The notes beneath the pieces are model-generated. The model had not been told where the DNA came from. It worked only from the letters and a program-made list of their open reading frames with translations, and did not search any database. The translations under genes and the position numbers were made by a program. Below are positions 48,413 to 56,537 of a stretch of DNA of 64,000 nt, one piece after another. Each line of letters starts with the position of its first letter. The first letter of the stretch is position 1. The stretch lies in the NCBI RefSeq assembly GCF_049994905.1, contig NZ_CP188258.1, forward strand, positions 2,852,001-2,916,000, read 5' to 3'. This DNA comes from Diaminobutyricibacter sp049994905. GTDB taxonomy: Bacteria > Actinomycetota > Actinomycetes > Actinomycetales > Microbacteriaceae.

Positions 48413-48763
48413 CTACGCCCAGCCGAGCTCATGCAGGCGGGCGTCGGAGAGCCCGAAGTAGTGCCCGATCTCGTGCACGAGGGTGACACGAACGCGGCGG
48501 CGCAGCTGGTCGAGGTCGGAGCTGCGCTCCTGGATGTTGTTCTTGAACAGCGTGATGCGGTCGGGCAGCTCGCCATAGCCGTAGACGCCTCGACGTGTGA
48601 GCGGGTGTCCCGTGTACAGCCCGTAGAGCCTCGGGTACTGTCCCGGCGGCTGGTTGTCGATCAGGATCGCGACATTGTCCAGCTGCCCGAACCAGTCGTC
48701 GGGGATCGCGTCGTACTCCTCGGTGACGATGCGCTCGAATTCGTCGTCGGAGATCTCGACCAT
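48413..48763 (-). CDS. zincin-like metallopeptidase family protein
   Basis: This 116-residue protein has a zinc motif, VTLVHEIGHYFGLSDARL, near the C-terminus (HExxH plus a downstream Asp), with the family stretch IDNQPPGQYPRLYGLYTGHP. No signal peptide is seen, so it is probably cytoplasmic. Genes of this family are usually annotated as metallopeptidases without a known substrate. It converges on lexA. Confidence 0.82.
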   Translation of the reverse strand: MVEISDDEFERIVTEEYDAIPDDWFGQLDNVAILIDNQPPGQYPRLYGLYTGHPLTRRGVYGYGELPDRITLFKNNIQERSSDLDQLRRRVRVTLVHEIGHYFGLSDARLHELGWA

Positions 48764-48820
48764 GGTGCCATCCTGTCACCGGCCGGGCAATGAACGAAAC
48801 GGGCGCACAGGTTCGCTCCG

Positions 48821-48846
48821 GGCGCACAGGGTGGATCCTGTGCGCC
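48821..48846 (-). terminator. hairpin downstream of metE
   Basis: GGCGCACAGG and CCTGTGCGCC flank six bases, 36 bases past the metE stop. There is no U-tract. Two further motif copies lie beside it: GGGCGCACAGG at 48801 and CCGTGCGCCC at 48857. Confidence 0.55.
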
Positions 48847-48881
48847 GGTGCAGAACCCGTGCGCCCGCGACAGCTCGGCGG

Positions 48882-51233
48882 CTAGGCCGGAACGCCCGCC
48901 TTCTCCCGCACGACCCTGGTTGCTTCGAGGATGTTCTTCAGCGATGCCACAGTCTCGTCGTATCCGCGCGTCTTGAGCCCGCAGTCCGGGTTCACCCAGA
49001 GCTGACGGCCCGGGATGGCCGCGAGCGCCGTCTCAAGCAGCTCGGTCACTTCGGCGACGCTCGGCACGCGCGGCGAGTGGATGTCGTAGACACCCGGGCC
49101 GATGCCATGGTCGAACCCGCTGGTCTGGATGTCGTGGACGACCTCCATGCGCGACCGCGCGGCCTCGATGCTCGTCACATCGGCGTCGAGGTTGCGGATC
49201 GCGTCGATGACGACGCCGAACTCCGAATAGCAGAGGTGGGTGTGGATCTGCGTCTCGTCGCGCACCCCGGCCGTAGCGAGGCGGAACGACCCGACCGACC
49301 AGTCCAGGTAGTCGGCGTGGGCGGCGCGCTTCAGCGGGAGCAGCTCGCGCAGCGCCGGCTCGTCGACCTGGACGATGCGGATGCCCGATTCCTCCAGGTC
49401 GCCGATCTCGTCGCGGAGTGCGAGCGCGACCTGCCGTGCGGTCTCGCCGAGCGGCTGATCGTCCCGCACGAAGGACCAGGCGAGGATCGTGACGGGACCG
49501 GTGAGCATCCCCTTCACGGGCTTCTCCGTGAGGCTCTGCGTGTATGTCGACCAGTCGACGGTGATCGGCTTCGGCCGTGACACATCGCCCCACAGGATCG
49601 ACGGGCGTGTACAGCGGCTGCCATAGGACTGCACCCAGCCATTCTGCGTGACCGCGAAGCCGTCGAGGTTCTCGGCGAAGTACTGCACCATGTCGTTGCG
49701 CTCGGGCTCGCCGTGCACGATGACGTCGATCCCGATCTCTTCCTGCAGGTCGACGACGCGCTTGATCTCGTCGCGCATCAGACCCAGGTACTCGGCCTCG
49801 CTGATCAGCCCCTTCGCAAGCTGTGCGCGCGCACGGCGGATGTCGCCCGTCTGCGGGAACGAGCCGATGGTGGTCGTCGGCAGGAACGGCAGGCCGAGCG
49901 CTTCCTCCTGCGCGGTGAGGCGGTCGCCGTATTCCCCGCGGGAGAAGTCGGACGCGGTGAGCGCAGCCGTCCGGGCGCGCACGGCCGCGTCGCGCACACC
50001 GGGCGCAGCCTGGCGGTCGGCGAGAGCGGCGGATGCTGCACGCAGCGCGTCCTGCACCGCCTCGTGCCCGTCGACAAGGCCTGTCGCAAGCGTGGCGACC
50101 TGCCCGATCTTCTGGTCGGCGAACGCCAGCCACGACTTCAGCTGGTCGGACAGCGCCGGCTCGTCGTCGACGTCGTGCGGAACGTGCAGGAGCGACGTCG
50201 ACGTGGAGACGGCGACGGTCGGCGACAGCGAGAGCAATGACGTGAGCTTTCCGAACGCGGCTTCGAGGTCGCCGCGCCAGATGTTGTGGCCATCGATCAC
50301 CCCGCCGACCACCGCCTTGGCAGCGAGCGCGGATGCGGTCGCCGCGTCGAGACCCGACGGAACCGTGCCGCGCACCAGATCGAGCCCGATCGCCTCGACC
50401 GGCGATTCCGCGAGCACCGGAAGCGCATCATCGAGGCTTCCGTATGGAGCTGCGACGAAAATCGCGGGCCGGTCGACCGCACCGCCGAGTGTCGCGTAGG
50501 CGGTGCGCACGGCCCCGAGCACCTCGGAGCGCGCATCTTCGATGCTCTCGCTCACGAGTGCGGGCTCGTCGAGCTGCACCCACGGCGCCCCGGCGGCGGC
50601 GAGGCGTGCGAGCAACTCCTGGTACACCGGGAGCGCGTCGGCGAGACGCGTGAGCGGGCGGAAGCCTTCAGGCGCCTCGTCGCTCGCCTTGCTGAGTGCG
50701 AGGAAGGTGACCGGGCCGACGATCACGGGGCGGGTCACGAAGCCTGCAGCCTTCGCTTCTTCGAACTCGCGGACGATACGGTCGGAGGCGAGCCGGAACG
50801 TTGTCTCCGGGCCGATCTCCGGCACGAGGTAGTGGTAGTTCGAGTCGAACCATTTCGTCATCTCGAGCGGTGCGTGCTCACCTTCGCCGCGGGCGATCGT
50901 GAAATAGCCGGCGAGGTCGACGTGACCGGACACATCCGCGAGACCGGCGAAGCGCGACGGGACCGCCCCGAGCGTCACGGCCGCGTCGAGCACCTGGTCG
51001 TAGTAGCTGAAACTCTCCGGGATGGAGGCGTCGCTGCGCCCGAGGCCGAGACCGGCCAGACGCTCACGGGTGACCGCACGGAGTTCGGCGGCCTGCGCCT
51101 CGAGTTCGTCGGCGGTGATCGTTCCGGCCCAGAAGGCTTCGACTGCCTTCTTCAGTTCGCGGCGGCGGCCGATGCGGGGGTAGCCGAGGATGGTCCCTGT
51201 CGGGAAGGCGGCTCGAGTCGTCGTGTCGGTCAT
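48882..51233 (-). CDS. metE: cobalamin-independent methionine synthase
   Basis: The enzyme transfers methyl from 5-methyltetrahydropteroyl-triglutamate to homocysteine. The 783-residue protein has the N-terminal LGYPRIGRRRELKKAVEAFW and zinc ligands in IHTHLCYSEF (His, Cys) and VNPDCGLKTRGY (Cys). It lies 12 bases after metF, so methyl donor and methionine synthesis are one unit. No cobalamin riboswitch is visible in front. Confidence 0.95.
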   Translation of the reverse strand: MTDTTTRAAFPTGTILGYPRIGRRRELKKAVEAFWAGTITADELEAQAAELRAVTRERLAGLGLGRSDASIPESFSYYDQVLDAAVTLGAVPSRFAGLADVSGHVDLAGYFTIARGEGEHAPLEMTKWFDSNYHYLVPEIGPETTFRLASDRIVREFEEAKAAGFVTRPVIVGPVTFLALSKASDEAPEGFRPLTRLADALPVYQELLARLAAAGAPWVQLDEPALVSESIEDARSEVLGAVRTAYATLGGAVDRPAIFVAAPYGSLDDALPVLAESPVEAIGLDLVRGTVPSGLDAATASALAAKAVVGGVIDGHNIWRGDLEAAFGKLTSLLSLSPTVAVSTSTSLLHVPHDVDDEPALSDQLKSWLAFADQKIGQVATLATGLVDGHEAVQDALRAASAALADRQAAPGVRDAAVRARTAALTASDFSRGEYGDRLTAQEEALGLPFLPTTTIGSFPQTGDIRRARAQLAKGLISEAEYLGLMRDEIKRVVDLQEEIGIDVIVHGEPERNDMVQYFAENLDGFAVTQNGWVQSYGSRCTRPSILWGDVSRPKPITVDWSTYTQSLTEKPVKGMLTGPVTILAWSFVRDDQPLGETARQVALALRDEIGDLEESGIRIVQVDEPALRELLPLKRAAHADYLDWSVGSFRLATAGVRDETQIHTHLCYSEFGVVIDAIRNLDADVTSIEAARSRMEVVHDIQTSGFDHGIGPGVYDIHSPRVPSVAEVTELLETALAAIPGRQLWVNPDCGLKTRGYDETVASLKNILEATRVVREKAGVPA

Positions 51234-51245
51234 ACTTTCTCTCTT

Positions 51246-52226
51246 TCAGGTGGCGCTGGCGCTGTGCAGAAGTCCGGTGCGCTCGAGGACGGCCAGAACG
51301 GCCTCGTGCTGGTTGAAGGTGTAGAGGTGGATGCCCGGGGCACCGCCCGCGACGAGCTGCGAGACGACGCCGGTCGCCCACGCGATCCCGATCTCGCGCT
51401 GGCCCTCCTCGGTCGGTTCGATCTCGAGCTGGATGGCGAGCTCGCTCGGGAGGTCTTCTCCGCTGAGCTCGAGCATCCGTTTCAGGCGCGCGGGACTGGT
51501 GACGGGCATGATGCCGGGCAGGATCGGGAACTCGACGCCGGCATCCCTGGCGCGCTGGGCGAAGGCGAGATAGTCCTCCGGGTGGAAGAACAGTTGCGTG
51601 ATCGCGAGGTTCGCCCCTGCCGCCTGCTTCGCGAGGAGTGTGTCGATGTCCTGGCTCGCCGAGCGCGAGTTCGGGTGGCCGTTCGGGAATGCGGCGACGG
51701 CGATCCGCACGTGCTCGCGTTCAGTGCGCACTTCCCGCGCGGTCGGGATCCCGGGCACCAGCCGCTCCTCGTAGGGAACGCGCTCGGCCTGCACCCGGTG
51801 GATCAGCTGCACGAGCTCGCCCGCGCTGTGCAGGTCGCCGAGTCCGCTGTCGCCGCTCGGAGCATCGACGGGTGGGTCGCCGCGCACGGCCAGAAAGCTG
51901 CGCACGCCGGCGTCGAGGAACTCGCGGATGAGGCGGTTCGCCCCGGCGTGGGACGATCCGACGCAGGTGAGGTGCGCCATCGGGCTCACCGATGTGTTCG
52001 CGAGGATGTAGCGCAACACATCCAGCGACGACGTGCGCGACGATCCGTTCGCGCCGTAGGTGACCGAGATGAAGTCAGGGTGGGCGGCCGCGAGGCGGTC
52101 GATCGTCGCGGGAAGCGCCGCCGACGCCGCCACGTTACGGGGCGGGTAGAGCTCGAAGGAGAAGGGGACGCGGCCCGGACACGGGGCGTCGCCGGCGGCT
52201 GCCGGAGCGGTTCCGTGATCGTTCAT
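51246..52226 (-). CDS. metF: methylenetetrahydrofolate reductase
   Basis: The enzyme makes 5-methyltetrahydrofolate for MetE. The 326-residue TIM-barrel flavoenzyme has FSFELYPPR (about residue 22), SVTYGANGSSR and NLAITQLFFHPEDYLAF. I chose ATG 52226 with GGAAGA upstream; the longer frame is not conserved. It is followed by metE at 12 bases. Confidence 0.93.
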   Translation of the reverse strand: MNDHGTAPAAAGDAPCPGRVPFSFELYPPRNVAASAALPATIDRLAAAHPDFISVTYGANGSSRTSSLDVLRYILANTSVSPMAHLTCVGSSHAGANRLIREFLDAGVRSFLAVRGDPPVDAPSGDSGLGDLHSAGELVQLIHRVQAERVPYEERLVPGIPTAREVRTEREHVRIAVAAFPNGHPNSRSASQDIDTLLAKQAAGANLAITQLFFHPEDYLAFAQRARDAGVEFPILPGIMPVTSPARLKRMLELSGEDLPSELAIQLEIEPTEEGQREIGIAWATGVVSQLVAGGAPGIHLYTFNQHEAVLAVLERTGLLHSASAT

Positions 52227-52410
52227 CGCATGTCTTCCGTCCAGGTGATGTCGGGATGACCGCATCTTCAGGACGATGGCCGCAGGCTTGCCGCGCACGT
52301 CCCTGGAGGGTCATGAGCCCGAAGGCTTTCGCGGGCGGGTGCCGGGCTCGGCTGTCGCTCCATGTCGCCCAGGCTTCCTGCACGACAACGATTGATAGGC
52401 AGAGTAGCAA
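52227..52410 (-). promoter_or_regulatory. metF-metE leader with uORF and stem
   Basis: A TACTCT -10-like box lies near 52405. Downstream is a 31-codon frame, ATG 52363 to TGA 52268, reading MERQPSPAPARESLRAHD at the start. GAGCCCG and CGGGCTC (about 52350 and 52318) pair around it. GAGCGACAGCCGAGCCCGGC faintly recalls the SAM-IV riboswitch, but the conserved core is missing. Its nature is unsettled. Confidence 0.4.
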
Positions 52411-52464
52411 GCACCGGGTCGCACCGACAGGCGTGTGTCGCCGTATGACGACGCAGCCTGCAGG

Positions 52465-54003
52465 TCAGGCGACAGCGAAGGCGCTGAAGACCGCTTCGTA
52501 CTCCGGAAGGATGCGTGCAGTGACCTTGGTACCGTCTTCGACGTACTCCGTCGACATCACGCGGCCCCGCTCGTGCAGGGCGGAGATCAGGTCGCCACGG
52601 TCGTACGGGATGACGAGGTCGAGTTCGATGGACGGGTCGGGGAGGAGCCGGGCGATCGCGGCGAGCACGTCGTCGATGCCTTCGCCGGTGCGTGCGGACG
52701 CGAAGATCGCGCCGGGCTCCAGCCCACGCAACACGAGACGCTCGTCATCGCCGACCAGGTCGGCCTTGTTGAAGACGACGATCTCGGGCAGGTCCCTGGC
52801 ACCGACCTCGCCGATCACATCGCGCACAGTGGCGAGCTGGCTCGCCGGGTCGGGGTGCGACGCGTCGACCACGTGGACGATCACGTCGGAGTCGGCGACC
52901 TCTTCGAGCGTCGAACGGAAGGCCTCGACGAGCTGGTGCGGCAGGTTGCGCACGAAGCCGACAGTGTCGGCCAGGGTGTAGAGCCGCCCATCTGCCGTGA
53001 CCGACTTGCGCACGGTCGAGTCGAGCGTCGCGAACAGGGCATTCTCGACGAGCACGCCGGCCTTGGTGATGCGGTTGAGAAGGCTGGACTTGCCGGCGTT
53101 CGTGTACCCGGCGATCGCGACCGACGGCACCGAATTGCGGCGACGGTTCGCGCGCTTGGATTCACGTGCCGGCTTGAATCCGACGATCTGCTTGCGCAGC
53201 TTCGCCATCCGCGAGTGGATCCGGCGGCGGTCGAGCTCGATCTTCGTCTCACCGGGGCCACGTGACCCCATGCCGGCACCGACGCCTCCGACCTGGCCAC
53301 CGGCCTGCCGTGACATCGAATCGCCCCAGCCGCGCAGACGGGGAAGGAGGTACTCGAGCTGTGCGAGTTCGACCTGTGCCTTACCCTCGCGGCTCTTGGC
53401 GTGCTGACTGAAGATGTCGAGGATGACCGCTGTACGGTCGATGACCTTCACGCGAACGACGTCTTCGAGAGCACGCCGCTGGCTCGGGGCCAGCTCGGTG
53501 TCTGCAATGACGGTGTCGGCGCCGAGGGCTGCGACGGTGCCGGCAAGCTCTTGCGCCTTGCCTTTTCCGAAGTAGGTGCTCGCGTCCGGGTGCGGTCGCC
53601 GCTGCAGCAGTCCGTCGAGCACCACGGCACCGGCGGTCTCCGCCAGCGCGGCGAGCTCACGCATCGAGTTCTCTGCGTCCTGCAGCGATCCCTGCGAATA
53701 GACGCCGATCAGCACGACGTTCTCGAGACGCAGCTGCCGGTACTCGACCTCGGTGACGTCTTCGAGTTCGGTGGAGAGGCCCGAGACGCGGCGGAGCGCG
53801 GCACGGTCTTCCCGGTCGAACTGGTCGCCGTCGTGCGAGGTGTCGTCGACGGGACCGCGCTGAAGCGCCTGCGCCCCGCTTGTGAAGAGCGACACTCCCG
53901 ACGCGTGGGAATCGGCGTTGGCAAGCACACGCGCCACGACATCGACGTCGGTGGAGCGTGTTTCGTCGCCACTCATCTGTTCGTTCAGTTCTATATCCAG
54001 CAT
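52465..54003 (-). CDS. hflX: ribosome-associated GTPase HflX
   Basis: HflX splits stalled or heat-damaged ribosomes. The 512-residue protein has the HflX N-terminal domain (GLLQRRPHPDASTYFGKGKA), the glycine-rich GSRGPGETKIELDRRRI, then the G domain GYTNAGKSSLLNR, TVGFVRNLP and NKADLV. I chose ATG 54003, with a TAGGGT box eight bases upstream. The N-terminal 65 residues are extra. ATG 53976 is another possible start. Confidence 0.9.
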   Translation of the reverse strand: MLDIELNEQMSGDETRSTDVDVVARVLANADSHASGVSLFTSGAQALQRGPVDDTSHDGDQFDREDRAALRRVSGLSTELEDVTEVEYRQLRLENVVLIGVYSQGSLQDAENSMRELAALAETAGAVVLDGLLQRRPHPDASTYFGKGKAQELAGTVAALGADTVIADTELAPSQRRALEDVVRVKVIDRTAVILDIFSQHAKSREGKAQVELAQLEYLLPRLRGWGDSMSRQAGGQVGGVGAGMGSRGPGETKIELDRRRIHSRMAKLRKQIVGFKPARESKRANRRRNSVPSVAIAGYTNAGKSSLLNRITKAGVLVENALFATLDSTVRKSVTADGRLYTLADTVGFVRNLPHQLVEAFRSTLEEVADSDVIVHVVDASHPDPASQLATVRDVIGEVGARDLPEIVVFNKADLVGDDERLVLRGLEPGAIFASARTGEGIDDVLAAIARLLPDPSIELDLVIPYDRGDLISALHERGRVMSTEYVEDGTKVTARILPEYEAVFSAFAVA

Positions 54004-54011
54004 CTGGGTTA

Positions 54012-54039
54012 ACCCTAGTTCGTTCCTGTCCTGTACGTT
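54012..54039. promoter_or_regulatory. divergent -10 boxes of hflX and the methyltransferase gene
   Basis: Within 42 bases, TAGGGT (minus, 54017-54012) serves hflX and TACGTT (plus, 54034-54039) lies six bases before ATG 54046. Both give leaderless or nearly leaderless transcripts. Confidence 0.45.
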
Positions 54040-54045
54040 TCCTCT

Positions 54046-54678
54046 ATGGCCAGCGGAGATCACTACTTCACCTCTGCGCCCGAGAGCGATCCAGGGCTCC
54101 GTCCGTTCACAGTGCAGCTGGCCGGTCAGACCTACGAGCTGACAACGGCCAACGGGATCTTCAGTCCGGAGCGCGTCGACACGGGCACACGTGTGCTTCT
54201 CGACCATGTGCCCTCGGCGCCGCCCGGCGGTCATCTGCTCGACCTCGGCTGCGGCTGGGGGCCGCTTGCTCTCACACTGGCTCTGGAGTCCCCTCATGCG
54301 ACGGTCTGGGCCGTCGACGTCAATACCCGGGCCCTCGATGTCGTGCGCCGTAACGCGCAGACTCTCGGCCTCACCAACATCAACGCCGCGCTGCCCGACG
54401 ATGTTCCCGAATCGGTGCGTTTCACCGCGATCTGGTCGAACCCGCCGATCCGCGTGGGCAAGAACGAGCTTCACAACCTGCTCGAGCGCTGGATGCCCAG
54501 ACTCGAGCCCGGCTCGGACGCCTGGCTGGTCGTGCAGCGCAACCTGGGCTCCGATTCGCTGCAGCGCTGGATGCAGACCACCTTCACCGGCGCGCTCACC
54601 GTGACGCGTGCGGCGACGAGCAAGGGCTACCGCGTGCTGCGCGCACGCCGCCGCGCCGAGAATCCGCACGGGGAATAG
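54046..54678 (+). CDS. RsmC-like class I methyltransferase
   Basis: This 210-residue protein has the SAM-binding motif LLDLGCGWGPLALTLAL (residues 64-80), AVDVNTRALDVVRRNA and the catalytic WSNPPIRVGK (NPPI, about residue 130). NPPY/NPPI enzymes with this layout methylate guanine in 16S rRNA (RsmC); the target here is inferred. It faces hflX and converges on dapF. Confidence 0.86.
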   Translation: MASGDHYFTSAPESDPGLRPFTVQLAGQTYELTTANGIFSPERVDTGTRVLLDHVPSAPPGGHLLDLGCGWGPLALTLALESPHATVWAVDVNTRALDVVRRNAQTLGLTNINAALPDDVPESVRFTAIWSNPPIRVGKNELHNLLERWMPRLEPGSDAWLVVQRNLGSDSLQRWMQTTFTGALTVTRAATSKGYRVLRARRRAENPHGE

Positions 54679-54696
54679 GCTGTCGCAGCCACGCGC

Positions 54697-55578
54697 TCAG
54701 CTCAGTTCGAGATCGCCTTCGAAGACGAGCTCGGCCGGACCGGAGAGTGCAACGTGCTCGCCGTCTTCCGTGGGGAACATGCGTACCCCGACGGTGCCGC
54801 CCGGCACATCCACCCGCCAGGCGTTCGGAGCGGCGCCGCCTGCCCAGTAACGCGTAGCGAGGGCCGCGGCCGCCGCCCCGGTACCGCAGGAGAGGGTTTC
54901 ACCGCTGCCGCGTTCATGCACGCGCATGCGGATGCGCCCGATGCCCTCTTTGACCAGGGGCTCGCGCGGAACGACGAATTCGACGTTCGCGCCGTCGGCC
55001 GGGGCCGGATCCAGATGCGGGATGTACGTGAGGTCGGCCGCATCCAGTTCCTCTTCGTCCGCCAATGCGACGACGACGTGCGGGTTGCCCACGTCGAGAC
55101 CGAGTCCGGGCCGCGCCACGGGAAGCTCGCGTGCACGCACCAGGGGCTCGCCCCCGGCCAGCGACCACCTGCCCAGGTCGACCTGGAACCCGGTCAGGTT
55201 GCGCTGCACATCCCTGACGCCGCCCCGTGTGCCGATCGGCAGCGTGTCGCCGTCCGCCAGTTCGGCGAGCCCCGACTCGATGAGGAAACGCACGTACACC
55301 CGGATGCCGTTGCCGCACATCTCCGCCACGGAACCGTCGGCGTTGTAGTAGTCCATGAACCACTCGGCGCCTTCGTCTTCGGCGAGTGCTTCTGCACCTT
55401 CGGGAAGGTGACGGGACCGCACCGCGCGGATGACCCCATCCGCCCCGATGCCGAAGTGGCGGTCGCAGATGTCCGCGATCTGGGCGGGCGTCAGGTCGAT
55501 CTGACCGTCGGGGTCGGCGAAGAGCACGAAGTCGTTACCCGTGCCCTGCCCTTTGGTGAAGTGGAGCGTTGTCGCCAT
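54697..55578 (-). CDS. dapF: diaminopimelate epimerase
   Basis: The enzyme converts LL- to meso-diaminopimelate for lysine and cell wall. The 293-residue protein has both catalytic cysteines, in VAEMCGNGIRVYVR and TLSCGTGAAAAA. It lies two bases after miaA. Normal length. Confidence 0.95.
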   Translation of the reverse strand: MATTLHFTKGQGTGNDFVLFADPDGQIDLTPAQIADICDRHFGIGADGVIRAVRSRHLPEGAEALAEDEGAEWFMDYYNADGSVAEMCGNGIRVYVRFLIESGLAELADGDTLPIGTRGGVRDVQRNLTGFQVDLGRWSLAGGEPLVRARELPVARPGLGLDVGNPHVVVALADEEELDAADLTYIPHLDPAPADGANVEFVVPREPLVKEGIGRIRMRVHERGSGETLSCGTGAAAAALATRYWAGGAAPNAWRVDVPGGTVGVRMFPTEDGEHVALSGPAELVFEGDLELS

Positions 55579-55580
55579 GG

Positions 55581-56537
55581 CTACAGCCTATCGATGGCAC
55601 GGTCGACGAGTTCGGGGTCGTCGTAGTCGAGCCAGTGCAGGCCGGGGTAGCGCTTGAACCAGCTGACCTGGCGCCGTGCGTAGCGCCGGGTCAGCTGCTG
55701 CGTCTGCTCGATCGCGGCGCGCTCGTCGAGTCGTCCGTGCAGCTGGGAGATGGCCTGCGCGTAGCCGATCGCGCGGCTTGCGGTGACTCCGTTCTCGATT
55801 CCCGCGGGCACGAGACGGGAGACTTCGTCGACGAGGCCGGCCCGCCACATCCGTTCCACACGCTCGTCCAGGCGTGCCGTGAGTTCTTCGCGCGGCGCGC
55901 GCAGCCCGAGTGTCACGACGGGCATCCACGGCGTCGGCTCGTCGGGCAGGGATGCGCTGAAGGGCTCGCCCGTCAGTTCGATGACTTCGAGCGCGCGCAC
56001 GAGTCGCCTGCCGTTGCTCGGGCCGATGGATGCCGCGGCCGCGGGGTCGAGTGCGGCGAGCCGCCGGTACATCAGCCCGGGGCCCTGTTCCGCGAGCTCG
56101 GACTCGAGGCGCTCGCGGATGCCGGCGTCGGTGCCGGGGAACCGGAGGTCGAAGATGACGCTCGACACATACAGCCCTGAGCCGCCGACGAGGATGGGCA
56201 CCGCGCCCCGGCCGATGATCTCCCCGATGACGGAGCGTGCCAGCGGCTGGTAGCGCGCGACGGTGGCTTCGTCGGTGACGTCGAGGATGTCGATGAGGTG
56301 ATGCGGGATTCCGCGCCACTCGTGGGGTGGGAGTTTCGCGGTGCCGATGTTCATCCCGCGGTAGAACTGCATCGCGTCCGCGTTGACGATCTCGGCGTCG
56401 CCACCGGCCGCGCGGATCCGTTCTGCAAGGTGCAGGGAGAGGTCGGTCTTGCCTGTTCCGGTGGGTCCGACGACGACGATCAGCGGGTGCGCGCCCCCGG
56501 TCACCGGCTCGGCCGGCTGCGGGTCAGCGCTCGCCAT
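55581..56537 (-). CDS. miaA: tRNA dimethylallyltransferase
   Basis: The enzyme prenylates A37 of tRNAs reading UNN codons, providing the MiaB substrate. The 318-residue protein has the P-loop VVGPTGTGKTDLSL (residues 22-35), NADAMQFYRGMNIGTAK and LVGGSGLYVSS. It overlaps miaB by 14 bases, so the two modifying enzymes are co-translated. Confidence 0.95.
   Translation of the reverse strand: MASADPQPAEPVTGGAHPLIVVVGPTGTGKTDLSLHLAERIRAAGGDAEIVNADAMQFYRGMNIGTAKLPPHEWRGIPHHLIDILDVTDEATVARYQPLARSVIGEIIGRGAVPILVGGSGLYVSSVIFDLRFPGTDAGIRERLESELAEQGPGLMYRRLAALDPAAAASIGPSNGRRLVRALEVIELTGEPFSASLPDEPTPWMPVVTLGLRAPREELTARLDERVERMWRAGLVDEVSRLVPAGIENGVTASRAIGYAQAISQLHGRLDERAAIEQTQQLTRRYARRQVSWFKRYPGLHWLDYDDPELVDRAIDRL

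Noticed and set aside
50286..52259. 657-codon open frame on the plus strand
   Set aside because: It is antisense to metE and metF, both certain.
52227..52410. SAM-IV riboswitch call for the metF leader
   Set aside because: Only the GAGCG...CAGCCGAGCCCGGC part is similar; the conserved core and pseudoknot sequence are missing, so it is reported only as an unexplained leader.
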